From the NCBI GenBank assembly GCA_036924085.1, contig JAVGWX010000013.1, positions 64,933,157-64,997,156 of the forward strand: a stretch of 64,000 nt of DNA, given 5' to 3'. The notes beneath the pieces are model-generated. The model saw only the letters and a program-made list of their open reading frames with translations, made no database searches and was not told the origin of the DNA. Made by a program: the position numbers and the translations under genes. Numbering within the stretch: position 1 is the stretch's first letter; every line of letters starts with the position of its first letter. The stretch comes from Ariolimax columbianus (taxonomy: Eukaryota > Mollusca > Gastropoda > Stylommatophora > Arionidae). Shown here one piece after another: positions 13,001-22,934 of this stretch.

Positions 13001-14002
13001 TAGTGCCTTAATAGTTAAGGATTCCTTTGATATACAAAATATTTTATTAGAGCAATATTTTCATATTTTTTTTAGTCTGTGAATTGTGTAACCCAAAGTG
13101 TGTAAGACTGGCATGTGAATCAAATCCCTGAGTATTATAAGAATGTTGCTATTCAAGGCCAGCTAATCTATTTTTCTTTAAAGTTGTATAATAGAAACCG
13201 CTTCAATTTTCTAATTCTATTTTGTTAACATATAAAAATGTCCCGACATTACTGATCATAGCTCATCAGAAATGTTTAACTTAAAGATAAGTAAAAATAT
13301 GCACCAATAAGAAAAGTCTGTTCTCTCAAGAAGCCTCCGATGATAAAAGTTTGTTAAATATTTTAATTGTGTTGTTATTATAGCTAGCCAGACAATCCAG
13401 TTTCTTTAAATATTGTGTATCATACTGTTGTCTTATCTTTTTTTCACTCCAGCTGGTCTATATAGCCACCCCTACAGCTGGCACTTTGTGTGATTTGTTT
13501 GTTTAGCAGGATGATGTTGCTAGCTCCGTGCACAACTCTGTTCAGTCGCTTTTTACAACATTTATGGAGGCATTGGTACTATTATTCTATTATTTCCTCC
13601 TCAGTAGGGGGTGCTAGTTTCCACTCTGAGATTATCATAGTACGATTCAAACTCACTCAACTAAACTCGCCGTTGACTGTACCTACGTAGACGTAGTGTG
13701 AGACACTCAACGTGTCGTATTGACTAAACTAACCATGTTTCAAGAATATATACTTTTTATTTAGCCAAAACATACAAATCAAACCCGAACACAAGACAAT
13801 ACAAAAGCAGCATGATGAAACAACATACATCTTTAACAATTTTGACATCACCGTGAGACACTTCATAGATCTGAAATGCCCCAGTCCCTCTGGCATAATT
13901 CCCCAAAGTCACAAACTTGGCACTACATGGAATCCACTTTGCCTCATACAGTGTGTAGTTAACAGACTTCTGTACATGCAGAATAATCTGTGGCTTGTCC
14001 AT
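3881..14002 (-). CDS. DNAAF10: DNAAF10/WDR92, WD40 dynein-assembly co-chaperone, first three coding exons (gene runs off left edge)
   Basis: Three minus-strand exons join in phase (14002-13829, 11662-11562, 4011-3881) to give about 135 residues. Recognisable blocks are [40 protein letters not shown] and [20 protein letters not shown] followed by IVTGSRDG. They correspond in order to the N-terminal third of WDR92 (known family length about 357 residues). From family knowledge, the protein is a cytoplasmic WD40 propeller that works with the R2TP/prefoldin-like chaperone complex in preassembly of axonemal dyneins. All visible introns are GT-AG. The start ATG at 14002 has an in-frame TGA 18 bases upstream of it, so no longer N-terminus is possible in this exon. 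I searched 1-3880 for the next exon by eye and did not find it. Introns carry LINE and SINE fragments. Identification is strong; function is from the family. Confidence 0.93.
4068..4325 (-). repeat. Repeat E copy with (AAC)n tail
   Basis: The sense strand (minus) ends in an AACAACAAC tail, seen as ttgttgttgttgtt at the low-coordinate end. The same body occurs at 18185, 42478, 47460, 48580, 49331 and 62130. There is no coding potential. It resembles a retroposed short element. Confidence 0.7.
4326..4660 (-). pseudogene. RNase H fragment of a second I-group LINE lineage
   Basis: The minus frame reads [20 protein letters not shown] then [13 protein letters not shown], the C-terminal RNase H block with the catalytic His replaced by Arg (PARCG rather than PxHxG). 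It is related to the element at 34380-35090 and distinct from copies A-D. It abuts repeat E. Confidence 0.7.
4735..4981 (-). repeat. SINE-A (tRNA-headed SINE) copy
   Basis: On the minus strand the head reads GTGGCTAAGTGG-like A-box sequence, then GGGTTCGATCCCC (B box), followed by the CCGGGGAAGCAAACCCTTAG body and a ggcgcaaaataaaaac tail. Eight copies or parts occur in this window. Confidence 0.85.
4985..5620 (+). repeat. Repeat B copy interrupted by a SINE-A insertion
   Basis: The two halves (4985-5150 and 5415-5620) match the uninterrupted copies at 6270-6630 and 32573-32932. No coding potential or clear pol III head is visible. Confidence 0.8.
5151..5414 (+). repeat. SINE-A copy nested in repeat B, with 11-bp TSD
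   Basis: The head (ctagtggttaagtgacacgg; B box GGGTTCGATCCCC) and body are intact. The 11-mer aatctattaag occurs at 5140-5150 and again at 5415-5425, a target-site duplication from retroposition. Confidence 0.88.
5640..6269. other. Non-genic DNAAF10 intron sequence
   Basis: A short piece at about 5960-6030 (gtaacctgccaggcat and following) recurs at 23890-23960. Otherwise I see nothing to name. Confidence 0.45.
6270..6623 (+). repeat. Repeat B copy
   Basis: It is full length by comparison with 32573-32932, from ctttgtgtatgacaaggaca to gtacagatcgactaaga. It served as the target for the repeat C pieces that follow. Confidence 0.8.
6614..6863 (-). repeat. Two 5'-truncated repeat C fragments separated by identical 10-mers
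   Basis: Each fragment is about 110 bp and carries the gtagtc..gagaac.gaatgcgctgtgtcg segment of repeat C. The 10-mer tcgactaaga starts at 6614, 6734 and 6854, exactly 120 bases apart. It is native to the 3' end of repeat B. Confidence 0.8.
6985..7200 (+). repeat. SINE-A copy ending in poly(A)
   Basis: The head and B box (GGGTTCGATTCCC) are intact. The 3' end is an A14-A15 run in place of the usual caccgccttgggga end, so this copy is 3'-shortened. Confidence 0.85.
7205..8084. other. Non-genic stretch with a small LINE zinc-motif remnant
   Basis: The minus frame at about 7210-7330 reads [18 protein letters not shown], a CxC...H....C motif like the C-terminus of RNase H-type LINEs. The rest (7350-8084) shows no feature I can name. 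Confidence 0.45.
8085..9330 (-). repeat. SINE-J copy split by I-group LINE copy B
   Basis: The parts 8085-8128 and 9011-9330 match the family at 18740-19085, 31870-32240 and 40235-40590 (ccaggtagccaaaggc, then cttactaggcctggggaaag, then ttgcccgggcagtg). The family head is tRNA-like on the minus strand. Confidence 0.7.
8129..8998 (+). mobile_element. I-group LINE copy B, 5'-truncated with intact RNase H, with TSD
   Basis: The open frame 8174-8983 (stop after IMVTV) carries a full RNase H quartet: [21 protein letters not shown] and [27 protein letters not shown] motif follows. The Met at 8174 is internal to the element's ORF2, not a real start. The 3' end is GTACGAAGAAG. The 12-mer aaacaggccagt lies at 8117-8128 and 8999-9010. 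It has no RT or endonuclease, so it is dead for autonomous transposition. Confidence 0.92.
9740..10340 (+). pseudogene. RNase H/C-terminal remnant of a third I-group LINE lineage
   Basis: Across at least one stop and frame changes one reads [20 protein letters not shown], then [20 protein letters not shown], then a [14 protein letters not shown] zinc-motif region. It is clearly related to copies A-D but divergent and broken. It lies in DNAAF10 intron 2. Confidence 0.75.
10326..10435 (+). repeat. Dispersed repeat pair, member 1
   Basis: About 110 bp (ttcatttgtgtt..cgtcttagtgc.gtatatgaccatacctatttatt) recurs at 12283-12400 in the same orientation on the other side of exon 2. Confidence 0.65.
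10520..11130 (+). mobile_element. RTE-like LINE 3' fragment
   Basis: It reads [17 protein letters not shown] sequence followed, after frame changes, by an open frame 10662-11099 with [20 protein letters not shown] and [20 protein letters not shown]. These are the post-palm and C-terminal segments of RTE-type RT. The upstream RT and endonuclease are missing. Confidence 0.8.
11165..11505 (-). repeat. Partial repeat B followed by a SINE-J copy
   Basis: Positions 11165-11275 are the reverse complement of the middle of repeat B. Positions 11278-11505 match SINE-J (tttgtccgggcagcggcc, then cactacccagagatcag). Confidence 0.65.
11562..11662 (-). CDS. DNAAF10: DNAAF10 coding exon 2
   Basis: The exon is 101 nt, preceded by a CAG acceptor and followed by a GTATTG donor. 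It reads [20 protein letters not shown], then [13 protein letters not shown] and two bases of a Trp codon. This is the first WD repeat region of WDR92. Phase 0 at the start matches exon 1 and phase 2 at the end matches exon 3. Confidence 0.93.
12283..12400 (+). repeat. Dispersed repeat pair, member 2
   Basis: It is the partner of 10326-10435, in DNAAF10 intron 1. I could not assign it to a family; it may be a LINE 3' UTR piece, since the first member follows LINE sequence. Confidence 0.6.
12790..12985 (-). repeat. Diverged SINE-A copy beside a C16 tract
   Basis: Degraded but alignable SINE-A body (ttgtgtgcctgcctaataac, cttgacttcagcacac). It is bordered by a C run at about 12970-12986. Confidence 0.5.
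12990..13828. other. AT-rich DNAAF10 intron 1 sequence
   Basis: No repeat or exon is recognised between the C tract and exon 1. Confidence 0.45.
13829..14002 (-). CDS. DNAAF10: DNAAF10 coding exon 1
   Basis: This exon has 58 complete codons beginning [20 protein letters not shown] and ending at the aspartate codon GAT. The donor GTATG follows directly at 13828. It ends in phase 0. The N-terminal pattern (KPQII, then [15 protein letters not shown], then YE..HGD.K) is that of WDR92. The sequence to the right of 14002 is 5' UTR or promoter; I see no clear TATA box. Confidence 0.93.
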
Positions 14003-15339
14003 GACGCTTGAGATGTATGTTCACAATATGCCTGGCACCTACGAAAAAAGAACAATTGAACAAATGTACAGGATCAAGAATGTCGACGTTTCAGAATATT
14101 CCAAGCTCCGTCCATAACACCACGCCTGTACTCCTACATTAAAGAGCGATCATTCTGTGTAGAACTAATTGTTATTTTACATTGATATTTATTTAAATAA
14201 GTATGAACATCATAGATTGTAATAAATAAAAACGTTGTTTCTACTTCTACATATAAAATATTTAAATTATGAAAAATATATCACTTATTAAAATAACAAT
14301 AGCTAACCTTTTAATTTAGTTTAAGTCAATGTATGATCCCAAGCGACATAGAAACCGTAATGGATCCCCATAGATACGTACATTTATGTTTCAAACGAGT
14401 CCTGTAGAGAAAAATGAACCACAGAGACAAATAGAGGGAGAAAGGGAAATAAATGCTGGCCTCAGTGGAAAGAGGTCCTGGATGAATATGTTTTGAAGTT
14501 ATATATTTTTATAATATTTATTCCGGTATCTAAGCGTATCAATCAACATTGCCACAATGATTGTGTGAAATGTCTCAGTTCACCATAACAAATTGAAATA
14601 GGAACAAGCTCATGTTAGTAAAATGAATGTGATCGTAACGCGGAATTAAGTTCTTTTTCAGTTTGCAAATGCATTCTAGCTGGAGATAAAAAGTAAATAG
14701 CTCACGTCATATCATTTGGAGCCAAGATGCAGTGGTGCATGAGCTAAAAAACAGAAGCTGGCTCTTGCACACAAGCAAACGCCGGCTGGTCCGGGGAGGC
14801 AACCATATTCGAAAAATTGTAGGGGATGGGTGAAGACCTGAAACGCAGTCTCCTTCGCAAACCTCACCGGGCTAAAATAACACAGTCTCATCATTCAGTT
14901 ATGAACTGAACGCACTCGCGTTAATAATCACTTAGCTCGCATCGGGTCTTTCTACCAACCCTTATGCAACAGACATTGAGTGCAAATCGCATGTAGCCAT
15001 GAGGAAAAGTTTGTTACAAGTGTCGCTGAAAATCGCCAATACAATGTATGGAACAGTGGAGCAACTGAAGAAGATCTGTATTTGTATAAGAATGGCATGG
15101 TGACAGTCAAAAGCAGGCTTGCTCAACAGCTATGGGATAGCAACAGCAACAACAAACATTGCTGTTATGTTTTTGTTTGTCCATCGCTTCATAAGAGTAC
15201 CACATTGTCATCTGTCAATTCTAGAGTCTGTTCCAAAATCCAGACAGCGTCTGTCAGAGAGCAGAAAAACACAGTCAGACGGAGGCAACTCGTCTCTTGC
15301 CTTTCATGTCACCCGTCTCCGTGCAGCTTCCTTGATTCT
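14003..15339. other. Upstream region of DNAAF10
   Basis: This holds the 5' UTR and presumed promoter. An in-frame TGA lies just upstream of the ATG. I see no confident TATA box or CpG-rich block. Short open frames near 14980-15466 show no recognisable motif. Confidence 0.45.
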
Positions 15340-15700
15340 TGTCTGCTACATATGCACCGTGCAAGCAGAGACTTTGCAACGCCAGGTAGAGCGATTAGCA
15401 GCAATATTCTCCCAATTTCCAAAGTCAATGCCGCAGTTCTTCAGTGAGGCTTTCAGAGTGTTGTAATGTTTTATTTGGTCATCGCTAGCTCGCTTGCCCA
15501 ACTCAAGCTCGCCATAGAATATTTTCATTGGAAGTCGCTGATCTGACATGCGGACAACATGGCCATTCCATCTAAGCTGCACTTTGCACAGAGTTGTGTG
15601 GTTGCTTGTCATGTCAGCCCGCAAAAGAACTACATATGTGATCTTATCTTGCCAATTTATCCTCAGCAATTTTCTTAGGCAGCCCAGATGAAAGTGTTCT
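15340..15700 (-). pseudogene. LINE C-terminal fragment (RTE/CR1-like)
   Basis: The minus frame reads MLRINWQDKITYVVLLR, then LRWNGHVVRMSDQRLP, then YNTLKASLKNCGIDFGNWE. This is the widespread LRIRWQDK..LRW.GH..RM C-terminal region of metazoan LINE RTs, distinct from the neighbouring RTE-like piece. Confidence 0.75.
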
Positions 15701-15704
15701 AGCT

Positions 15705-16985
15705 TCTTCGCATGTCTCAGGTCAGGTCATGTCATCCCGTAACCAGTGAGGTCGTTGGGGCACACATAAAGACATCCTCACAATCCCACGCCATCCTTCT
15801 CTGTCAGCAGCTGCTGCCTGTGCCTCTTCTGATCGGAGATTGGTCCAGTATTTTATATTGCCCTCCCTACATTTTTTGGGACTTCCTCTTCGTCGTCTGC
15901 CTTGCACCTTTCCGTATAGGATCACATTTGCAAGACCATTTGATCTCGATATGTGACTGTACCAAGCGAGTTTCCTTCTTTTGACAGTTGCCAAGAAGTC
16001 TTCAAAGGCTCTATTGTTGTTGTAATTCTTTCTCATATTTCCTCATTTGTAACTTGATCTTTGTACGTGACGTTTTGAAGTCTTCGGAAACATCTCATCT
16101 CAAAGCATAAAGGACTATTGACAGGACCAATGTTCACATTAATCTGATTTTTGTGCATAGTGCTAACCGTTTATCTTGTAAGATTTTTTTACGCCGTGCA
16201 AGCGCCAAGATTGTCTGTCCTACACCTCACATTTTGATCATTTATCACTGACAATCGACCCCAGATATTTAAAATGGTCGACCACTTCGAGTTCCTGGCC
16301 ATTAGCTTTTATCCTACTGTTGAAGCCCACGGCGTTGCTGGTCAATAATTTTGTCTTTCCAGCTTTTATCTCCATACCATAGTCAAAAGCTGTTTCATCG
16401 AGCCTTCTGACCCATTCCTAGAGTTCTGCTTCTGACTCCGCCAATCCGTCGATGTCATCTGCAAAACGAAGGTTGGTAATCGTTCTGCCCCACTATCTTG
16501 ATAGTACCAACATGACCTCCAAGTGCCTCACTCATAATTCCTTCAAAGAATACATTGAAAAGAGTTGGAGAGAGTGTACACCCCTGTCTCACACCGACTG
16601 ATGTACAAAACCAGTCCCTGCGCCTCTCATTCACAAGCACTGTACGCCTTGTCATATAGGTGTTCAAGGACCTTTATAATATTTCCGTTGCTTTTATACT
16701 TCATGGTTGCCCATAGCACTTTATGCCATACCCTAATAAACGCCTTTTTAAAATCAACAAACACATGATACAGTTTTTGCTGCTGTTCTAGATATGTCTT
16801 GCTTAGCAGTCTTAAATTAAATATCAGTTCTGTAACACTTCTTCCCTGCCTGAACCCTGCTTGCTCCTCAAAAATGATGTTCTCTGCTTGGGGTTTCAAT
16901 CGGTCGAGGACTAATCCAAGCAGGACCTTGATAGGGTGGCTGATGACGCTTATTGTTCTGTAATTTTGGCACAGCTAAAGCTGTT
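15705..16985 (-). mobile_element. RTE-like LINE, 5'-truncated, RT palm and C-terminus, frameshifted
   Basis: On the minus strand, in order: EEQAGFRQGRSVTELIFNLR, VFVDFKKAFIRVWH (motif A), VGVRQGCTLSPTLFNVFFE (motif B), then after frame breaks the C-terminal block [20 protein letters not shown] and the PQRPHWLRDDMT end. Motif A has Ile-Arg where AFD is expected, so the final Asp is lost. It is inactive. Confidence 0.85.
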
Positions 16986-16989
16986 TCCA

Positions 16990-18184
16990 GACTTAAGTAA
17001 TGATATAACCAGTAATTTTGTCCATAAACCTGGCCAGTTTCCTGTCATCCATATTATGTTGCAGATGTGTGTCAGTCCTTGTCTATCGAATGTCTACTGT
17101 ACATTAATAACAACTGTCATAATTTGGCGGTGTAAGCTGAGAAGCGACAACAGATAATTTCCCTATCAGATTTCCATTTTCTATAAAAATAATTTCCATA
17201 TTTCTTGGGCCAGCTTAAGTTTGGTATTGTTAATGTTTATATTTAGTGGGCTGGGTGATCAACTAACTAATCCCAATAGTGTTTTCTCTTCAATGTGCTA
17301 ATTTTCATAGTACATTTTTCACAAGCTGTTCCAAGACCATTCATACCATTTTGCAGACAATCTTAATCCTCTTAATTTTTCAACAAGTATTTGGGCAGTA
17401 CTTTTGTCGGCAGACGGTAGGCTTGACTGGGGAATCAAGACTAGGTGTCAGAATGTATTTGCTGTGATTTATCAGCTTGCGAACATTGCTTTAAAACCCG
17501 ATCATTAGTTTGGCAACAGAGCAATAACTGATAAACAGTATATTTATGCCGACTCTGTGCCATCACTGTGAAACATGATCTCTGTCCAAGTCCGGTAAGA
17601 GCATAATTTTAATATGGGAAATGAAGTATTTGAGGAAGGTCATTGTTGTTACTAGGAAAGACAATGTGAAACGATGACATTCAAAGTATGGTCGGCACTA
17701 TGTCTTGCGCAGAGCACATTTCCAGGCATAAAATACACTGTTTCAATCATCTCATGAGAAAACGCCCTCATCAACTTCCATTGATGTCTTACGAGGCTGG
17801 TAGATCTAGCTACAGGGTAAGAGGGCATACGCGAGGCAGGTAGATAAATTACACTTGAGTGATTGTGCAAAGATACGGGCTTGCATTGACAAGACACAAC
17901 GCATTTGGCGCAGGGCAGACGACTTAAGCTCCCTACGACGCTCAACGGCATACATGGAAAGAAAACTGAATAACTTGAACCTCGTACATTAGGCTTTGGT
18001 TGTCCGGAAAGAAAAGCTAATGTATTTAGTTAGTTTCCATTGCCTGTGCCACAATTTTGCTGGCTTCTGTAGCTATTCTGTACATGCAAAAGATGAGCAG
18101 CAGTGGGGAAAGCACACATCATTGTATTACACCTATATCTATTTCAAAAGCTTGGGACGATGAGGCTAACGTCTGGTCAGGTAA
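16990..18184. other. Non-genic stretch
   Basis: No exon or named repeat is seen; short open frames on both strands lack motifs. Confidence 0.45.
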
Positions 18185-18515
18185 AACACACTGATCAGAC
18201 AATGTTACCCATGGTCAGGAGAAATATATTTACCAAGACCCTCAACTGACTTCCTCGTTCATCGTCCTAGAAACGGGCTGATGTCAAGGACAACAGTCTG
18301 GCTAACAAGGTGAGGTTCGACGTGATCTCCGTAGTAGTGACCGACACGCAGATGAAGCCAAGCATAGCACAACTGCCTGGAGGACCACGGTACACCTTTA
18401 TCAGCACGTGATGTGAGGAAAGCTACTGCAACCCGTCACTTAACGCCATTTTCAGGGCGCACATAAGAGTAACCTATTTGTTGTGGGCATTTGCAAACAA
18501 CAACTATTTCAAAAG
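18185..18515 (+). repeat. Repeat E copy
   Basis: Opposite orientation to the 4068 copy, ending near gcaaacaacaactat. It contains the ggctaacaaggtgaggttcg and gtgagtgacatgcag-like segments shared by the family. Confidence 0.65.
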
Positions 18516-18554
18516 CTTATGTGCTTTCATCATTTGCACTTATTACATTTGTAT

Positions 18555-18740
18555 TCCTGCCAAAGATGCAGACTCAAGTCGTTCCTTAGCAGAAGAGGCA
18601 ATCCCCGAACAGTATGGCTTCAGCAGATAGAAACTTCCACCTCTGCTTTGGACGAGGCCTGGAACCACACCGCAGCAGTGGGTCATGGATGTGGCCGACT
18701 GACACAACGGTCTCAGACACCTTTGCAAACATTATTATTA
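18555..18740 (+). pseudogene. LINE ORF2 C-terminal remnant with ATT-repeat tail
   Basis: The plus frame reads FLSRRGNPRTVWLQQIETST then a W/A-rich end, resembling the GxPRxxW...A..R..W C-terminus of LINE RTs. It is followed by attattattatt, a likely short-repeat tail. Confidence 0.5.
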
Positions 18741-19085
18741 TTCTTGGAATACTTGGAATCCTGGTATTCAAACATGCATGTTAATGTTTCTTGCCAGGTA
18801 GCCAAAGGCTATCAGCTATCCGTAGTAGATATTTTAAACTTCATGTGGCTTATTAGGCCTGGGGGAAGGTACAAATAATATTGGTATATTTTTAACTTGA
18901 ATTTTGTCCGGGCAGCAGCCATTAAGCTTACTCTTTTTAGATTTCTCAGTGCCAAGGAACACGGGAGTATGATCTCACTACCCAGATATCAGAGGAATTT
19001 TTACCAGAAGATCCACCCGGATTCAAAGCCGCGACCTCCGGCACTTTACCCAGAGACCACTGAGCACATTATTATTGTTACTATG
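18740..19085 (-). repeat. SINE-J copy
   Basis: The tRNA-like head is at the right end (minus strand), with gattcaaagccgcgacc as the degraded B-box region. The body matches the other copies. Confidence 0.65.
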
Positions 19086-19261
19086 CAGTAGCGAACTGAA
19101 ACGTGCGGTCCGCATTGGGTGCAAGAGTATCTATTGGTGTCATTGAAAGATATGAACATATATGCAGTTCAAAAACCGTAGAGAGTCAAAATCTGATCAA
19201 GTTGTGGTTGTATGAGGCATTGTCAAATGGCGAAAAACCAATTTCTGATCTCTAACTAAAT

Positions 19262-19615
19262 TATTCTTCTTCTTCATTCATTCTCAATCTCCCGCTACCA
19301 AACTCTGAAAGAGTAAGTAGCAGAATGTAGTCCAGAGAACGGAATGCGCTGTGTCGTAGTTTACAGCTTGGCTGCGATATTTGCACCTTTCGGTCCAACA
19401 CATCCGACTTCAGCAAGCATGTTTTGAGTACCGGGTTAGCATTCACTCTTCGATCCCTTCTCCTTAGCCAGTCTGCCCTGCTGCAGCGTGTTATCCAGGA
19501 TCACCGCGTGGAGGTGTAGAAGGGTCTTGACAGCTATGGTTCGGTGGCCCTGATGCTAGCAGTCAGCTATGGGTCGCTGACCACTGCAGCTCATGCGCTG
19601 CTCATCATCTTGATC
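19262..19615 (-). repeat. Repeat C, near full length
   Basis: The low-coordinate end is ttcttcttcttcattcattctc, so the sense strand (minus) ends in GAAGAAGAA. The body includes gcgatatttgcacctttcgg and gtcagctatgggtcgctgac. It closely matches 41262-41620. Confidence 0.75.
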
Positions 19616-20189
19616 CCACTAAATTATTCAATTCACTTTCAGTAATTTTATGTTGGGGTCCAGCCTCTTCAATAGGCAGGAAATCAGGATATCTTGATGC
19701 AGATGCTTTCAATAGGTAACGGATGTTCGCTGGTCTTACTTTTGTCTTCATCATCTAGAGTAAAATAATCTGGTAGGTCAGGAACAGGAAGGCCTTCCCC
19801 GTGAAGCACTGGGGCGTGGCACAAGGAACATTTGCATAGGTCAAATCGTTGCTATTTCTTTTTAGAAATATCTTGTCCAATTAGATTAGTCATGTGAAAG
19901 TAAAACAATCATTAAAATAATTTGTCGGTTCCCTGCACACAGTTGAACTGCAAATCTCATCGTTAGTCCTTTTCTTTCAAACAGCAGTACAGATTCATCG
20001 GACAGGATGGACAACATATGTGTTGGGCCCAAACCAGTCCTGGTCACCCACTCGCAACCAAAGTAAAGCTTGTAAGCTTTCTTTTATCCTCGATGTAGTG
20101 GGTCGTCTTTGTAATGTAAATGTAAGTAACATGTCCTTTCCAGAACATCGCTTCTTACAACCACCAAAGTTGTTGTTAAGGATCCAGCA

Positions 20190-21110
20190 GCTTCCGGACT
20201 CTCGCTCTTCAGCCCAATGCCATGTAATGGTATCTGCATGTGTTCATCAGCTGTTGTCTAGTACCATTCAAAGTGTTTCATGTATCTGGCCGCGGAGGAA
20301 GTTGCATTGTTCTAAAATCGCTGAGCACTCAAAGAGATGATGATCAACGGTTTCATATGGGTAGGTATACAGCTGGCACTCAGGAGTGTGTTGTGGTTGG
20401 TTTCTGTTAAGGTGCTTGTTAAGTGGGGTGTGTTGGGTTCTCAGTCAGAAAATGGTGCTCTAATCCTTTCTTGTGAGTTGATTTACACTGTCATTTGAAC
20501 TGGGGTTTGCCGTGTCAATAGACCTCCGTCCCTGTGTTTTCCATGGCCCATCTGTTCAGCCAAGTATCTTTGTTTGCTGTTCTTATGAGCTGTTTGGCTG
20601 TTTGCAAAGTTGTTGCTGTGTGTGGCTGTTCTTGTCTTGATCCCTTCTTTGCTAGTCTGTCTGCCTTGTCAATTCCAGGTGTGTTTAGGTGTCCAGGGAT
20701 CCACTGCAAAACTATTTTGACAGCACCTGAAGTGATAATGTGGACAATGTCTAGAGATATTTGGATAATATAATGACCAGCAACTTCTAATACTTGAAGA
20801 ACTGACAATGAATCTGTGAAAATAACAATATTGACCCTTTGAAGGAAAGGCATCAAAATCTGGTCTCAGATGGTACATATCGGCCTAAGTGCAGTGATTT
20901 CAGCTTCATAGTTAAAGGAAACCTCCCCGCAAGCATCGGAAAGTTCATGAGAGGATCTGTCTGGGTATTTTATATAAACGCCATAACCTGCTATGATGAT
21001 GGCTTTAAACGCAGATCCATCAGTATATCCATGTATCCATTCATCGGGATACGCACCAATAGTTCTTTCAGCTGTTCGCATGAGAGTACTTGGATCTGAA
21101 CTTTTGGTTA
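20190..21110 (-). mobile_element. Fourth RNase H-bearing LINE lineage (Nimb/I-like), 5'-truncated
   Basis: Minus frames give GYTDGSAFKA, NYEAEITALR, IFTDSLSVLQVL and LQWIPGHLNTPGIDKADRLA, that is all four RNase H acidic/His motifs in order, with a frameshift near 20870. Downstream sequence reads as a divergent zinc motif region. A second copy of the 3' part lies at 52870-53950, split by LINE copy C. Confidence 0.82.
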
Positions 21111-21431
21111 CAACCGCAAATCTATTTGACAGCTATAAGTCTCTTGACAGGTGTGCAGTGCAGTGAGTTACCATGACTTTTCGTATACAGATGAGCGTAC
21201 CGAGAAAATACCCAATGTCTGCAAACTGGACAGACGGGTCAGAATTTGGTGCATTGGGATTGTGAAAGTCATTTCACTTCTAGGCCAAGCTGCCCCGCCA
21301 TCTTTGACAGCAAAGTAATTTGTCCACAAATATAATAAAAACAAACAATCCGACTGCACACAATCAGTGAAGCATGTTGACACCCCCCCAACATAAGAAA
21401 GAAAAATATTGGTATTGGTATGTGAAATGAG

Positions 21432-21770
21432 GTGTCTGAAAAAGGCTGTCGGGGTCACAAGGCTAGGCTGAGTAAGAAACGAAAAATCCGAGAGAAAGTG
21501 TGTTCAACATCGTGCATGGAATACATGGAATGGCAGAGAATAAAATTGTTCAATCATCTGACAAGAACGCAACCAAAGTTACCAGTAGCGTGGATCTATA
21601 CTACCCGATATCAGAGTTACAGAGCAAAAAAGAGAGCAAGACACAGATGGATAGATGGCGTCAGTGAAGAAGCTTGTAATGATAACATCAGCAACAAATC
21701 TGGCACACCAAAGAAAATTGCATCATCCTGTGATGTCTAACGGACACAAATGGATAGAAGAAAATATATA
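21432..21770 (+). pseudogene. LINE C-terminal fragment
   Basis: The open frame reads YMEWQRIKLFNHLTRTQPKL, then YRAKKRARHRWIDGVSEEAC, resembling the W..xGHL.R...P....GR.R.RW.D C-terminus of RTE-like RTs. Confidence 0.6.
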
Positions 21771-21774
21771 TATA

Positions 21775-22430
21775 ATATATCAAATTATTAAAGTATCAAC
21801 CGTCCAATGAAAACACTAAAAGCAGGACGTACATTTTTATGACATTTGTCACATTTATTGAGTTGTTTAAAAATGTGAATTTTTACACTAACTACATTTC
21901 AGGGCCCACAGCACTTACATAGAACAACACAATAAAAGGTCTTGGGTTGTCGTTTTTACAGCATAAATCTGTTTCACAAAAACAACCAGAATTCAATTCT
22001 TGATATCTCATTATTCAATGATAGGCCTAGCCATGGTGTAAAGCTTCTTAATGTATTTTCAAACTAAATACCATTTCTAGGATATTAGCATTGTTTGTCT
22101 CTCCCCCAAAGAAGAGAATACGTTCATGATCGCTATCGTGGCTGACCAGAGCCTGTTTAAGATAGTTTCACAGCTCTGCGGACATATGGGTAATAAGAAG
22201 AGCTCTGATGGGAATCAGAACCAACCAAATCTTGATTAGAAAATTATGTTTTTGTTTGTAGTTTTAAAATTTACTTGTGAATTGTCATAGGCTTCAAGTG
22301 GCCAGCGAACACTGCCATAGACGATACTTCAATTAGGAATAAAGTATTAGAGACTTCATTAGCTTTTTGTTTCTGCCTTGCAATACCTAACTTTTACCAG
22401 TTAGGTTCCAATATACAGCTGGGGAGACTT
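21775..22430. other. Non-genic stretch
   Basis: I see nothing to name here. Confidence 0.4.
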
Positions 22431-22431
22431 A

Positions 22432-22670
22432 TGCAAAAGGAGCCGCATAGTGCAATGGTTAGCGAGCTGGCTTCGCATCTGAGTGGTCCTGGGTTCATTC
22501 CCCAGTTGAGGCGGAAATGTTTTTTTTCAGACCGCTATGGCTCCTGGGAAGTTGAAGCGGCGAGGGAGAGGATATGGCCACCGCCCTTATATATCCAAGC
22601 CTTTGAAATGTGAAATCGCTAAACACCTGACACCCCCATGGCAGTAAAAAGCTATTAAAAATACAGGGCA
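22432..22670 (+). repeat. tRNA-headed SINE of a different family
   Basis: The head contains tagtgcaatggttagcgagc (A-box region) and TGGGTTCATTCCCC (B box), 60-70 bases long, followed by a non-tRNA body. I judge it a SINE rather than a tRNA gene because the acceptor stem does not pair cleanly and a body follows. Confidence 0.65.
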
Positions 22671-22767
22671 ATTCAGGAAACACACTACCATACCCTACCA
22701 TTGGATAACTTTAATCTTGAATGTGTTTTGTTCCATATTTTATCAACAGGTTTTTTTGTCAAGAACC

Positions 22768-22930
22768 CAATGGAGGCCAGGCCTGCCAAGAACCCAATGG
22801 AGGCCAGGCCTGCCAAGAACTCAATGGAGGCCAGGCCAGGCCTGCCAAGAACTCAATGGAGGCCAGGCCTGCCAAGAACCCAATGGAGGCCAGACCTGTC
22901 AAGAACCCAGTGGAGGTCTGTCAATAGCCC
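22768..22930 (+). repeat. 27-bp minisatellite, about 6 copies
   Basis: The unit (ggaggccaggcctgccaaga and 7 more) is 9 codons, so all three frames read short peptide repeats such as PMEARPAKN. One copy carries a 5-bp expansion (ccaggccagg). Confidence 0.85.
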
Positions 22931-22934
22931 GGCG

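Noticed and set aside
16455..16899. A functional reverse transcriptase gene at 15.7-17.0 kb
   Set aside because: Frame breaks, an altered motif A and absence of upstream domains show it is a dead RTE-like fragment.
22432..22505. True tRNA gene
   Set aside because: A and B boxes are present, but the acceptor stem pairs poorly, the anticodon loop is not clear and a SINE body follows. SINE-A and SINE-J heads were rejected as tRNA genes for the same reason.
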